A DNA stretch of 64,000 nt from Algicoccus sp048820935 (GCF_048820935.1 NZ_JBMERD010000011.1:1-64000), one strand, 5' to 3'; counted from the stretch's first letter, positions 9,155 to 18,282 are shown. Numbers and translations: made by a program. Notes: generated from the letters alone by a model not told the origin.

Positions 9155-10228
9155 ATGAATCAGCCCAACGCACCCATCGCACTGAAAGACATGGTTCCTG
9201 TCACTATCCTGACTGGATTTTTGGGCGCCGGGAAAACGACGCTACTTAAACGAATCCTGACTGAAGATCACGGTCAACGCATGGCCGTCATTGAAAACGA
9301 ATTCGGTCCAGAAAGCATCGATAACGATCTCCTGATGGAAGTTCAAGGTGAAGAAATCATTGAATTGTCCAATGGTTGCGTTTGCTGCACGGTCCGTGGA
9401 GACCTGATGCGCACGCTGATTGATTTGCGCCGTCGCCGAGAACAGGGTGACATCCAGTTTGATCGCGTGTTGATTGAAACCACTGGGATGGCCAATCCAG
9501 GTCCCGTCTGCCAGACATTCTTTATGGACGACACCGTCGCGGAGTATTACCGACTCGATGGCATCATCACAGTGGTGGATGCCAAACACGGCATGCAGAC
9601 TCTGGACAAACAAACCGAAGCGCAAAAACAAGTCGGTTTTGCAGATCGGATTCTGATTTCTAAAAAAGATCTCGTCAACGATGACCAATACGATGCGCTG
9701 GTTCAGCGTCTGGTTCACATCAACCCCAGAGCCGACATCGAATCCGTTCATTTTGGGCAAGCCGATCTGAATAAGATTCTGGATCTCAATGCCTTTAATC
9801 TGGATACGATTCTGGAAATCGATCCCGCATTCCTCGCGGAAACCCATCCTGACGCCCACCACCATCATGGGCACGATCATCATGGTCACGGACATGGCCA
9901 CGATCACGATCACAGCCATCATCACGATGACGACATCGGTGCATTTGTCTTTCTATCTGACAAGGCCTTTGACCCGGTGCGACTCGATGAGTTTTTAGGT
10001 GGCGTCGTTCAGGTCTACGGACCTGACCTTTTGCGGTATAAAGGCATTCTTTACATGAAAGGCACAAATCGACGGATGTTGTTTCAGGGTGTTCACATGA
10101 TGATGGGAGCCGAACCCGGCAAACCTTGGGGCGCTAGAGAAAAGAAAGCAACGAAAATGGTTTTTATCGGCCGAGACTTGCCAAAAGAGATTCTGCAAAA
10201 GGGTCTGGCACAATGTCTGGTTAAATGA
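9155..10228 (+). CDS. COG0523 (CobW/ZigA-type) GTPase, putative zinc metallochaperone
   Basis: A 357-residue G3E-family GTPase. Walker A is GFLGAGKTT at residues 21-29, the metal-binding CVCC motif is at 75-78, ETTG follows at 108-111, and the base-recognition motif reads SKKD at 169-172. A linker at residues 231-257 is almost entirely His/Asp/Gly (HHHHGHDHHGH), then comes a CobW C-terminal domain. Zinc-related members of this family supply zinc to client proteins when the metal is scarce. Divergence from znuABC and the His-rich linker make zinc, not cobalamin, the likely metal. No Zur site was recognised, so zinc control is inferred from context. Confidence 0.9.
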   Translation: MNQPNAPIALKDMVPVTILTGFLGAGKTTLLKRILTEDHGQRMAVIENEFGPESIDNDLLMEVQGEEIIELSNGCVCCTVRGDLMRTLIDLRRRREQGDIQFDRVLIETTGMANPGPVCQTFFMDDTVAEYYRLDGIITVVDAKHGMQTLDKQTEAQKQVGFADRILISKKDLVNDDQYDALVQRLVHINPRADIESVHFGQADLNKILDLNAFNLDTILEIDPAFLAETHPDAHHHHGHDHHGHGHGHDHDHSHHHDDDIGAFVFLSDKAFDPVRLDEFLGGVVQVYGPDLLRYKGILYMKGTNRRMLFQGVHMMMGAEPGKPWGAREKKATKMVFIGRDLPKEILQKGLAQCLVK

Positions 10229-10274
10229 TCTGCTGTAGCTGGTATCACGGCAATTGACTGTAATGGAGTAGCAT

Positions 10275-10739
10275 ATGGCCACGAAAGCAGCCAACAAGAA
10301 GGGTGAGACAAACAAGGCAACCTCTGCCACAGAGATTCTGACAGAGGAAGCTCTGCTCAAAATGCCCGAATCGGATTACATGAATCCGACTCAACTAGCT
10401 TTTTTTAAACAAAAGCTTAAAGATCTGGAAACAGAAATTCTCAACAATGCGGTCGAAACGACTGAGAACTTGCGCGAAACACAATTCGTGCCTGATCCGG
10501 CTGACCGCGCCACGATTGAGGAAGAGCATGCTTTAGAACTGCGCACTCGAGATCGCGAGCGCAAGCTCCTGAAAAAGGTGCAACAAGCTATCGCGCTCAT
10601 CGACTCTGGTGACTATGGTTACTGCGAAGAAACCGGTGAACCTATCGGGTTACCTCGCCTACTGGCTCGACCAACTGCCACACTATCACTTGAAGCACAG
10701 GAAAGACGCGAAAAACGCCAAAAAATGTTTGGCGATTAA
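10275..10739 (+). CDS. dksA: DksA, RNA polymerase-binding transcription factor lacking the Cys4 zinc site
   Basis: A 154-residue DksA with the coiled coil and tip motif DPADRA (residues 74-79), which reaches into the RNA polymerase secondary channel to act with ppGpp. In the C-terminal globular part, the four zinc cysteines of the E. coli protein are replaced by C117, T120, S138 and A141, leaving one cysteine. It should fold without zinc. This form is common in betaproteobacteria as I recall them and resembles the zinc-independent DksA2 of Pseudomonas. Placement beside a zinc GTPase and opposite znuABC fits a zinc-sparing role. An ATG preceded by GGAG gives a clear start. Confidence 0.95.
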   Translation: MATKAANKKGETNKATSATEILTEEALLKMPESDYMNPTQLAFFKQKLKDLETEILNNAVETTENLRETQFVPDPADRATIEEEHALELRTRDRERKLLKKVQQAIALIDSGDYGYCEETGEPIGLPRLLARPTATLSLEAQERREKRQKMFGD

Positions 10740-10759
10740 GTCCGACCAACCTTTTCACA

Positions 10760-10786
10760 AGTTCGATCTGCCCAACGGATCGAACT
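10760..10786. other. Perfect 9-bp inverted repeat between dksA and hslV
   Basis: AGTTCGATC (10760-10768) and GATCGAACT (10778-10786) enclose a 9-base loop. No U-run follows on either strand, so it is not a canonical terminator. It could stabilise or process the dksA-hslVU transcript, act as an operator upstream of hslV, or be a Rho-dependent or partial attenuator. Confidence 0.5.
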
Positions 10787-10813
10787 CATTCAAATTCATG
10801 ACGCAGGTTTTGT

Positions 10814-11347
10814 ATGGAACAGTTTCACGCAACCACCATCGTCTGCGCACGCCGTGGTGACCAAGTTGCCATGGGCGGCGACGGACAAGTCACATTAGGC
10901 AATATTGTTATTAAAGGGACTGCCCGTAAAATCCGCAAGCTCTACCACGACAAAGTGCTGGTCGGTTTTGCGGGTGCGACTGCCGATGCTTTCACACTGT
11001 TAGAACGCTTTGAAGGCAAACTCGAAAAGCACCAAGGGCATCTCATGCGCTCGGCTGTCGAACTCTCCAGAGACTGGCGCACAGACCGAATCTTACGACG
11101 TCTCGAAGCCATGCTTATCGTGGCTGATCATGAACACACTCTGGTTCTCACTGGCAACGGTGATGTGTTAGAGCCAGAAGAAAATCTGGCAGCCATCGGA
11201 TCTGGCGGTGCCTACGCCCAATCGGCTGCACTGGCTTTGTTACGTCACACAAAGTTGTCACCCAAAGAGGTCGTCAAATCTGCGCTAGAAATTGCAGGTG
11301 ATCTCTGCATCTATACCAACCAACAGCACACAATAGAAGTGCTTTAA
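10814..11347 (+). CDS. hslV: ATP-dependent protease proteolytic subunit HslV
   Basis: A 177-residue threonine peptidase of the HslUV (ClpQY) two-component protease. The mature N-terminus should be T7 in HATTIVCARRG, so the propeptide is six residues (MEQFHA), longer than the single Met of E. coli. GDGQVTLGN, GFAGATADAFTLLERFE and GSGGAYAQSAA are conserved. It forms an operon with hslU, 24 bases downstream. Confidence 0.97.
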   Translation: MEQFHATTIVCARRGDQVAMGGDGQVTLGNIVIKGTARKIRKLYHDKVLVGFAGATADAFTLLERFEGKLEKHQGHLMRSAVELSRDWRTDRILRRLEAMLIVADHEHTLVLTGNGDVLEPEENLAAIGSGGAYAQSAALALLRHTKLSPKEVVKSALEIAGDLCIYTNQQHTIEVL

Positions 11348-11371
11348 TTCGACTGAAAGGCTGTTTTATTT

Positions 11372-12703
11372 ATGTCTGCTTTTACGATGACGCCTCGGGA
11401 AATCGTTTCTGAACTGGATAAACACATTGTGGGCCAGAACGCGGCCAAACGTGCGGTCGCTGTGGCTCTGCGCAATCGCTGGCGTCGCCAGCGGGTGAGT
11501 GAACCCCTGCGAAGCGAGATTCACCCAAAAAACATCCTCATGATTGGACCGACTGGTGTGGGTAAGACAGAAATTGCCCGCCGCCTAGCCAAACTGGTCA
11601 ACGCACCTTTTATTAAAATCGAAGCCACCAAATTCACGGAAGTCGGCTACGTCGGTCGTGACGTCGATACGATTATTCGTGACCTCATGGAAGTTGCGAT
11701 CAAACAAACACGCGAGACAGAAATGAACCGCGTGCGCATGCAAGCTGAAGAAGCGGCAGAAGATCGCGTCTTGGATGCGCTCATCACACCACCGCGCGCA
11801 GCCGATGGCTCCCCTATTCGCGATGAGAACGCCACCCGTCAAACGTTTCGTAAGCGTTTGCGCGAAGGTCAGCTCGATCACATGGAAATCGACATCGAAG
11901 TGAGCTCGGCCATGCCACAGATGGACATCATGGGTCCTCCCGGCATGGAAGAAATGACTGAGCAATTGCGTTCAATGTTCGCAGGCTTGTCGCGCGACAA
12001 AACCAAACCGCGCAAGCTCGCCATTCCAGAAGCACTGCGCATGATCACCGAAGAAGAAGCCGCCAAACGCGTCAATGAAGAAAATATTAAAACGGTGGCC
12101 TTGGATCTGGTCGAACAAAACGGCATCGTGTTTTTGGATGAGATCGATAAAATCACAGCCCGTCAGGACTCCAGTTCTGCCGATGTCTCTCGTCAGGGTG
12201 TGCAACGCGACTTGCTGCCTCTGGTTGAAGGCACGACCGTGAACACCAAGTACGGTATGGTCCGCACCGATCACATTCTCTTTATTGCTTCGGGTGCCTT
12301 TCATTTGTCCCGCCCTTCCGACCTCATTCCTGAACTTCAGGGACGTTTTCCGATTCGTGTTGAACTAGATTCACTGACTTCAGAAGACTTTGTTCGCATT
12401 CTTTCGCAGACCGACGCATCGCTCACCAAGCAATACACCGCGTTGTTAGGCACTGAAGAAGTCGTTTTGCAATTTGAAGACAGCGGTATTGCCCGCTTGG
12501 CTGAAATTGCATTTGAAGTTAATGAGCGCACAGAAAACATCGGTGCCAGACGTTTGTACACCGTCATGGAAAAGCTGCTTGAAGAACTCTCCTTTGATGC
12601 CACAGACCCAGGCAGTCAAACCGTGGTCATTGATGCGACATACGTCAATAACAAACTTGCACAAACGGCCGCTAGCGAAGATCTCGCACGCTACGTGCTG
12701 TAA
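11372..12703 (+). CDS. hslU: ATP-dependent protease ATPase subunit HslU
   Basis: A 443-residue AAA+ unfoldase that feeds substrates to HslV. It begins with TPREIVSELDKHIVGQ and has Walker A (GPTGVGKTE), the pore motif GYVGRDV, an I-domain insertion at about residues 110-230, Walker B (IVFLDEIDK) and sensor 2 (GARRLYTVMEKLLE). The C-terminus ends in YVL, close to the terminal motif other HslU proteins insert between HslV subunits. Only 18 bases separate it from the next gene. Confidence 0.97.
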   Translation: MSAFTMTPREIVSELDKHIVGQNAAKRAVAVALRNRWRRQRVSEPLRSEIHPKNILMIGPTGVGKTEIARRLAKLVNAPFIKIEATKFTEVGYVGRDVDTIIRDLMEVAIKQTRETEMNRVRMQAEEAAEDRVLDALITPPRAADGSPIRDENATRQTFRKRLREGQLDHMEIDIEVSSAMPQMDIMGPPGMEEMTEQLRSMFAGLSRDKTKPRKLAIPEALRMITEEEAAKRVNEENIKTVALDLVEQNGIVFLDEIDKITARQDSSSADVSRQGVQRDLLPLVEGTTVNTKYGMVRTDHILFIASGAFHLSRPSDLIPELQGRFPIRVELDSLTSEDFVRILSQTDASLTKQYTALLGTEEVVLQFEDSGIARLAEIAFEVNERTENIGARRLYTVMEKLLEELSFDATDPGSQTVVIDATYVNNKLAQTAASEDLARYVL

Positions 12704-12721
12704 CAAGGAAGCGGATGCATC

Positions 12722-13315
12722 ATGGCAAATCGTCTGACAGTTATTACCACACGCCAGGGCGATGATGGCACCACCGGATTAGCCGATGGCCGTCGTCTCC
12801 CAAAAACGCATCCGCGCGTCATTGCGATCGGAACCGTCGATGAGCTCAACAGCACACTCGGCGTGCTTCTGGCACAAATGTCCAACACACCCGTCCAAGA
12901 TGCCCAAAAACAAGCGATGGACGATCTGTATCAGACACTCTCACCCGTTCAGCACGCCCTTTTCGATCTGGGCAGTGAGTTGGCTTGGCCAGGTCACACC
13001 CAGCTTCAGGAAGCGCAAATTCTCGCCTTAGATACGCATATCGAGCGATTGAACGAGGCCTTGCCACCCCTCAAAGAGTTCATTTTGCCAGGTGGGAGTT
13101 TATTGGCTGCACAAGCCCATGTGGTGCGCACGGTCTGCCGTCGCGCGGAACGAACCGTGCTAGAAGCCGCGAACGAAGATGTGTTGAACCCGACGGCTCA
13201 ACAATACCTCAACCGTCTGTCCGATCTTTTGTTTGTGGTGGCGCGTTGTCTCAATCAGGCACTTGAACAACCTGATGTGCTCTGGCGCCGTTCAGACACC
13301 CCTGAGAACGGCTAA
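12722..13315 (+). CDS. Cob(I)alamin adenosyltransferase, PduO type
   Basis: A 197-residue PduO/MMAB-type corrinoid adenosyltransferase, which makes adenosylcobalamin from cob(I)alamin and ATP. The N-terminal TTRQGDDGTTGLADGRRLPK forms the ATP-binding loop, followed by VDELNSTLG. The later VCRRAERTV and LNRLSDLLFVVAR are the conserved helices. AAGGAAG precedes the ATG. It ends a rightward run and faces lipA across 45 bases. No cobalamin biosynthesis genes or riboswitch are nearby. Confidence 0.94.
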   Translation: MANRLTVITTRQGDDGTTGLADGRRLPKTHPRVIAIGTVDELNSTLGVLLAQMSNTPVQDAQKQAMDDLYQTLSPVQHALFDLGSELAWPGHTQLQEAQILALDTHIERLNEALPPLKEFILPGGSLLAAQAHVVRTVCRRAERTVLEAANEDVLNPTAQQYLNRLSDLLFVVARCLNQALEQPDVLWRRSDTPENG

Positions 13316-13360
13316 CCAGAAACGCAATTCGGATACGCCTGATTACAAGCTCACAGCCGC

Positions 13361-14314
13361 TTAAACACCAGCGGCCTCAGCCTGAGCATCCGCATGGTAA
13401 GAAGATCGCACCATGGCGCCCACAGCGGCGTGGGTAAAGCCCATCTCGTAGGCTTTTTCTTCAAACATCTTGAAGGTATCTGGGTGCACATAGCGCAAGA
13501 CAGGTAAATGATGATTCGACGGCGCCAAGTATTGGCCAATCGTCAACATTTCAATGTCGTACTCACGCATATCGCGCATGACTTGCAAGATTTCTTCATC
13601 GGTTTCACCCAGACCAACCATCAAACCTGATTTGGTCGGCACTTTGGGGTTGCGAGCTTTAAAGTCTTTGAGAAGCTTCAGAGAATGCAGATAGTCCGCA
13701 CCGGGTCGGGCTTGTTTGTACAGTCTGGGTACAGTTTCCAGATTGTGGTTCATGACATCGGGTGGTGCGGTATCCAAGATATCCAATGCCTTTTCCAGAC
13801 GTCCCCGAAAGTCCGGTACCAGCACCTCAATTTGTGTACTCGGTGACATTTCGCGCACGGCCTGGATACATTCAACGTAATGTCCTGCACCGCCATCACG
13901 CAAGTCATCGCGATCCACTGAAGTGATCACAACGTAGTTGAGCTTCATGGCCGCAATGGTTTTAGCCAGATTGGACGGCTCTTCAGTGTCTAAAGGATCG
14001 GGACGTCCATGCCCCACATCACAGAAAGGACAGCGTCGCGTGCACTTGTCACCCATGATCATGAAAGTTGCCGTGCCCTTACCAAAGCATTCACCAATGT
14101 TCGGGCAGGATGCTTCTTCGCACACGGTATACAGATTGTGCTCGCGCAAAATCCGCTTAATGTCATAAAATCGTGAATTCGGTGCAGCCGCTTTGACCCG
14201 AATCCATTCAGGTTTTTTAAGGCGCTCTGCGGGCACAATTTTAATGGGAATTCGGGAAGTCTTCGCCAGCGCTTTTTGCTTCTGGGTCGGATCGTACGGT
14301 GTCGCGTTCGACAT
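13361..14314 (-). CDS. lipA: Lipoyl synthase
   Basis: A radical-SAM enzyme of 317 residues that inserts two sulfurs into octanoyl groups on lipoyl domains. Both iron-sulfur motifs are present: the auxiliary cluster cysteines in CEEASCPNIGEC and the radical-SAM CX3CX2C in CTRRCPFC. The conserved SSYHA near the C-terminus supplies the final cluster ligand. The start at 14314 (MSNATPYD) is chosen over an upstream in-frame codon because the additional residues (Cys-rich, unlike the family) fall in the gap behind lipB. It follows lipB in the same direction. Confidence 0.96.
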   Translation of the reverse strand: MSNATPYDPTQKQKALAKTSRIPIKIVPAERLKKPEWIRVKAAAPNSRFYDIKRILREHNLYTVCEEASCPNIGECFGKGTATFMIMGDKCTRRCPFCDVGHGRPDPLDTEEPSNLAKTIAAMKLNYVVITSVDRDDLRDGGAGHYVECIQAVREMSPSTQIEVLVPDFRGRLEKALDILDTAPPDVMNHNLETVPRLYKQARPGADYLHSLKLLKDFKARNPKVPTKSGLMVGLGETDEEILQVMRDMREYDIEMLTIGQYLAPSNHHLPVLRYVHPDTFKMFEEKAYEMGFTHAAVGAMVRSSYHADAQAEAAGV

Positions 14315-14393
14315 TTTGGCTAACCTGCATTCAAAACTGCATTCACAAAAGGGACTGTTGGTTGGGACTGCTGCAACCAACAAGACACAGTCA

Positions 14394-15056
14394 CTATTCT
14401 ACCTTTAGTTGGCAGATTTTCTGTAGATGTCCTGTTAGCGACATGGCTACTGTCTCCCAATCTGCTGACATACCCAAGCGGCGCATATCGATCGTCGGCA
14501 TCCCCGCATAGCCACAGGGATTAATCCCATCAAACGGGCTCAAATCCATATCTACATTCAGACTCACGCCATGGTAAGTGCAGCCTTTGCGCACTTTCAG
14601 GCCCAAGGCGGCAATCTTGGCAAGCTCACCATTTTCTAGTGGCCAGTAAATACCAGGCGCGCCTGCAAGGCGGGTGGCCCGTGTCAAACCAAAGTCAGCC
14701 AGTGTTTGCAGCACAGCATCTTCAAGGCACACGACAAACTCGCGCACGGCAATCCCGACTCGGCGCAAATCACACAGCACATACGCCACCACCTGGCCTG
14801 GACCGTGGTAGGTCACTTGACCGCCCCGATCCGACCGAACCAAAGGTATTTGACCCGCATTTAAAACGTGTTCGGGCTTGCCGGCCACACCCAAGGTATA
14901 GACTGGCAAGTGCTCCACCAGCCAGATTTCATCAAGCGACTGCGGCGTTCTGACTTCAGTCTGATCACGCATGGCCTGCCAAATCGTTTCGTAAGGCGCC
15001 AGCCCAGGAATTCGCCAAACTCCAGCCTGATCCGTCGCAAGACGCTGAATCGTCAT
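14394..15056 (-). CDS. lipB: Octanoyltransferase LipB
   Basis: A 220-residue enzyme that moves octanoate from ACP to lipoyl domains, ahead of LipA. Landmarks: RGGQVTYHGPGQ, the catalytic Lys/Cys region AKIAALGLKVRKGCTYHG and the conserved SLNVDMDLSPF. Its ATG overlaps the TGA of the upstream DUF493 gene (TGATG, sharing one base), a re-initiation arrangement. Confidence 0.96.
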   Translation of the reverse strand: MTIQRLATDQAGVWRIPGLAPYETIWQAMRDQTEVRTPQSLDEIWLVEHLPVYTLGVAGKPEHVLNAGQIPLVRSDRGGQVTYHGPGQVVAYVLCDLRRVGIAVREFVVCLEDAVLQTLADFGLTRATRLAGAPGIYWPLENGELAKIAALGLKVRKGCTYHGVSLNVDMDLSPFDGINPCGYAGMPTIDMRRLGMSADWETVAMSLTGHLQKICQLKVE

Positions 15057-15328
15057 CAGAGCACAACAGAAACCAGAGGATGGTCGTGTAAATCCTGATA
15101 GATCTGATCAAGCTGACGGCGCGATGTGGCCTTCACCGTAAAAGTCAGCCCAACATAATTACCCTGACTGCTCATGCGCATTTCCACGGTTGCAGGATCA
15201 AACTCAGGATCATGCTTCAGAACCACCTCGCACAATTCTTGCGCCAGTGTTGGGTGCTGTTTGCACATCGCTTTCACCGGAAAATCACACGGATACTCGA
15301 TCAGGGACTCTTCTTCAGAAATCGTCAT
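15056..15328 (-). CDS. DUF493 (YbeD-like) protein
   Basis: A 90-residue small protein of the YbeD/DUF493 family with an ACT-like fold. It begins with a short acidic stretch and ESLIEYPCDFPVKAM, and ends DLHDHPLVSVVL, both typical. The family is found next to lipB across proteobacteria, but its function is not settled. It lies between the D-amino acid aminotransferase and lipB in one leftward operon. Confidence 0.92.
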   Translation of the reverse strand: MTISEEESLIEYPCDFPVKAMCKQHPTLAQELCEVVLKHDPEFDPATVEMRMSSQGNYVGLTFTVKATSRRQLDQIYQDLHDHPLVSVVL

Positions 15329-15339
15329 GTAAAACCTCT

Positions 15340-16233
15340 TTAATCATTACGCCGCAAAGCCAAGACCCGATCGTCATAGGCCTGACGCAGGCGGGTATAA
15401 ACAGGACCCGGCCGACCTTGCGCGATCGGCTGGTCATCCAGACGCACAATCGGCAACACTTCACGCGTGGCCGATGTAAGCATCAACTCATCTGCCATGA
15501 CGACTTGTTCACGGGAGATAGGTTCCAGAACGTAAGACAAGCCTTGCGCTGCGCAGAGTTCTTCCAGAAATCCGTAGCGTATGCCTTCTAAAACCAAATT
15601 GTTTTTTGGGGGCGCATACACGCAGCCATCATGCACCACCCAAATATTGCAAGAAGAGCCTTCTGTCAGCCAACCGTCTCGAAACTGGATCACTTCATCC
15701 ACCCCAGCACGGATTGCTGCTTGCTTGGCCAGCACATTGCCCAACAATGAAACAGATTTAATGTCACAGTGCAGCCAACGCTCATCGGGCACACTAATCG
15801 CACTCAACCCTTGAGTACGCACAGCCTCAGTCGGTCGCACAAATGGCGCCACCATGGCAAACAAGGTGGGCTTGACCGCGGGTACAGGAAATGGATGGTC
15901 ACGTTTAGCAACACCGCGTGTCACTTGCATGTAAACCATCGACAAGTCATCACGCAAATCTGAACGCTCGAGCAAATCAAACACCAATTGCTCAAGCTGG
16001 GCGCGCGGCATTGGTTGCTGCAACTCGATTTTAGCGAGGCTGCGCTCCAATCGGTCCAAATGCTCCTTCATGCGAAATGGCCGTCCCCAGTAGACAGGCA
16101 CCACTTCGTAAATGCCATCACCAAAAATAAACCCCCGATCCAACACGGAGACCGTGGCTTTGGACAAGGGCAAAAACTGACCGTTCAGGTAAACCGTCGG
16201 GTCACCCTGGACCCCTTGAATGACTTCGTGCAT
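15340..16233 (-). CDS. dat: D-amino acid aminotransferase-like class IV enzyme
   Basis: A 297-residue class IV PLP enzyme. The Schiff-base Lys is in DIKSVSLLGNVLAK, and VLDRGFIFGDGIYEV and LTEGSSCNIWVV are fold markers. In Burkholderiales, this gene regularly sits between dac and ybeD-lipB-lipA, and is annotated as D-alanine transaminase, which links D-Ala/D-Glu pools for peptidoglycan. Branched-chain or aminodeoxychorismate lyase activity cannot be excluded from sequence alone. ATG at 16233 with GAAGGT upstream is preferred to a codon 33 bases earlier. Confidence 0.85.
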   Translation of the reverse strand: MHEVIQGVQGDPTVYLNGQFLPLSKATVSVLDRGFIFGDGIYEVVPVYWGRPFRMKEHLDRLERSLAKIELQQPMPRAQLEQLVFDLLERSDLRDDLSMVYMQVTRGVAKRDHPFPVPAVKPTLFAMVAPFVRPTEAVRTQGLSAISVPDERWLHCDIKSVSLLGNVLAKQAAIRAGVDEVIQFRDGWLTEGSSCNIWVVHDGCVYAPPKNNLVLEGIRYGFLEELCAAQGLSYVLEPISREQVVMADELMLTSATREVLPIVRLDDQPIAQGRPGPVYTRLRQAYDDRVLALRRND

Positions 16234-16299
16234 GCACACACCTTCAGTTTGCCGCAGTCGGCTCACAATCTCGCCGACTGCTTTATTGTGATTTTTGAT

Positions 16300-17517
16300 T
16301 TAAAAAATATCTTGCACCCAAAGTCTGAGCTGATCCCAGGCTCTGCCAAAGAACCCGGCACGCTCAACATCTTCAAGCACATATAAAGGCACAACACGTA
16401 ACAATTCGCCTTCCATGGTCAAGCCCAGTGAACCCACACGTTCCCCTTTTTCTAAGGGTGCATTCAATGGGTCTGGACGACTGGCAATCATGCGCACGTC
16501 ACCTGTTTTATTGCGTGGCACAGTCAGCATAATAGCCTTGTCATTCCCCAAAGCCACAACCTCGGTTTTACCTTCCCAGACCTGAGCCTGAACGGCTTGT
16601 TGCCCGGGGGCCACCAACTCCACCGTATCAAAGTTCTGGAATGACCAGTTCAAAAGTTTCAAGCTTTCTTCTGCACGACTTGCTTCACTTGTCGCGCCCA
16701 CCAAAACGGTGATGATGCGACGCTCACCACGCTGTGCGGACGAAACCAGACAATAACCAGCCGCTTCTGTATGACCTGTTTTCATGCCATCTACGGACGG
16801 GTCAGCCCACAGCAAACGATTGCGATTAGGTTGTTTGATGTTGTTGTACTCAAACTCACGCAATGAGTACATGGCATAACGATCCGGATGGTCTTCAATC
16901 ATGCGTTGCGCAAGAATAGCCAAATCGCGAACGGTGGTCGTATGTTGTGGATCCGGCAAGCCTGTAGAGTTGCGAAACGTCGTGTCAGCCATCCCCATTT
17001 CGCGGGCTTTGTCCGTCATTTGCTGGGCAAACGTCTCTTCAGTACCGGCCAGCAACTCCGCCATCGCGACGGATGCATCATTACCTGACTGCACAATAAT
17101 GCCTTTCAGGATCTCATCCACAGTCACGGGTTTGCGAGGCTCGATGAACATTCTGGAACCAGGTGTTTTCCAGGCTTTTTCAGAAACTGTCACTTGCTGA
17201 TCTGCGGTGATGCGCTTTTCTTTCAGCGCATCAAACGCCAAGTACACCGTCATGATCTTCGTTAACGACGCAGGTTCTACTTGCTGTTGCAGGTTGTTTG
17301 CAGCAATGGTCTGACCCGTCACGGCGTCCACCACAATCCAAGCTTTGGCAGCAATCGCAGGGACTGGCAAAGACGAAACTTCTTGGACCGGCACCACGTC
17401 AGCCGCATCAACGCGCACAGGGGCTTGTGCATGGGCATGGCTTACAAATAATGCAGCACTCACTACAGCGGTCGCAAGCCAGGAAAAGGAACGAGGGGTA
17501 AATCGGAAAAAATTCAT
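16300..17517 (-). CDS. dacC: D-alanyl-D-alanine carboxypeptidase (PBP5/6 type)
   Basis: A 405-residue low-molecular-mass penicillin-binding protein that trims the terminal D-Ala from peptidoglycan stem peptides. It has a signal peptide ending at AHAQA, the S11-family triad SLTK, SGN (QSGNDAS) and KTG (MKTGHTEAAG), and a C-terminal amphipathic helix (FGRAWDQLRLWVQDIF) for membrane attachment. The start is set at the ATG at 17517; a TTG nine bases earlier is in frame. It heads the leftward dac-dat-ybeD-lipB-lipA run. Confidence 0.95.
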   Translation of the reverse strand: MNFFRFTPRSFSWLATAVVSAALFVSHAHAQAPVRVDAADVVPVQEVSSLPVPAIAAKAWIVVDAVTGQTIAANNLQQQVEPASLTKIMTVYLAFDALKEKRITADQQVTVSEKAWKTPGSRMFIEPRKPVTVDEILKGIIVQSGNDASVAMAELLAGTEETFAQQMTDKAREMGMADTTFRNSTGLPDPQHTTTVRDLAILAQRMIEDHPDRYAMYSLREFEYNNIKQPNRNRLLWADPSVDGMKTGHTEAAGYCLVSSAQRGERRIITVLVGATSEASRAEESLKLLNWSFQNFDTVELVAPGQQAVQAQVWEGKTEVVALGNDKAIMLTVPRNKTGDVRMIASRPDPLNAPLEKGERVGSLGLTMEGELLRVVPLYVLEDVERAGFFGRAWDQLRLWVQDIF

Positions 17518-17587
17518 AGGTCTCAATATTTTGGTCGCATCAAAAGTTCTGGCAAAGATGTCATATTAACTGTTTCACACATCACTT

Positions 17588-18250
17588 CTATGAGCGAAAT
17601 AACAGTGCGCGCAGTCGTTGCTGCACAAGGTTGCGCAAAATCAGCAACTTGCCATGAAAAAAGTGTCCGGCATTGGGCATCACGACAACCGGCAGATCAT
17701 GCTCACGTGACCAACGCATGACTTCTTCGATCGGCACCACGTCATCTTCTTCTCCATGCACAATCAAAGCATCTTCAGGCACAGGGCCATCATAATGACG
17801 AAACCGTAATGCAGCAGAACCCGCCCAAATGACATCATCAGGCAAGCGTTCACCGCCTTGTGCGCGCAGCCCATAAAGCTGCACACCCACGGAAGTGCCA
17901 AAGGAGAATCCTGCGAGCACCCAAGTTCCTGCCGTAATTTTCGGAAAGCGCACTTGCATCTGGTCAACCAGTAAGCGCATGTCTTGCGTTTCACCCAAAC
18001 CTCGGTCGAACTCACCTTCAGACTCACCAATTCCCCGAAAGTTCGGTCGCACAGCTAACAAACCGTATTGTGCACAAGCCCGTGAAATCGTCGTGATCAC
18101 TTTATTGTCTCGCGTCCCACCTTCAGCGGGATTAGGATGTAGCACCAAAGCCCAACCGACCGGGTCTTGTCCTTTCTCAGGCCAATCCAGTGCACAATCA
18201 ATTTTTCCTGCCATGCCTTCAAAAGCAATGGTTCTGGGCCGACTTTCCAT
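17588..18250 (-). CDS. Alpha/beta hydrolase (COG2945-like)
   Basis: A 220-residue serine hydrolase of the dienelactone hydrolase-like group. The catalytic set is visible: Ser in GFSFGTSVG, Asp in HGEEDDVVP and His in NAGHFFHGKL. VLHPNPAEGGTRDNKV and RPNFRGIGESEG are signatures of this COG. The natural substrate is unknown. AAGGAA lies 6 bases before the ATG at 18250. It follows the PqiC-like lipoprotein gene by 32 bases and may be the last gene of the lipid transport operon. Confidence 0.85.
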   Translation of the reverse strand: MESRPRTIAFEGMAGKIDCALDWPEKGQDPVGWALVLHPNPAEGGTRDNKVITTISRACAQYGLLAVRPNFRGIGESEGEFDRGLGETQDMRLLVDQMQVRFPKITAGTWVLAGFSFGTSVGVQLYGLRAQGGERLPDDVIWAGSAALRFRHYDGPVPEDALIVHGEEDDVVPIEEVMRWSREHDLPVVVMPNAGHFFHGKLLILRNLVQQRLRALLFRS

Positions 18251-18282
18251 ACATATTCCTTTTCTTAATCCTTTCTGTTGTT

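Noticed and set aside
9242..9925. Long leftward open frame (227 codons) opposite the COG0523 GTPase gene
   Set aside because: It is antisense to a gene with full family motifs; its Met/Val/Ile repeats derive from the His-rich codons of the linker.
11585..11965. Leftward open frame of 126 codons inside hslU
   Set aside because: Antisense of a well-conserved AAA+ gene; no ribosome site or family resemblance.
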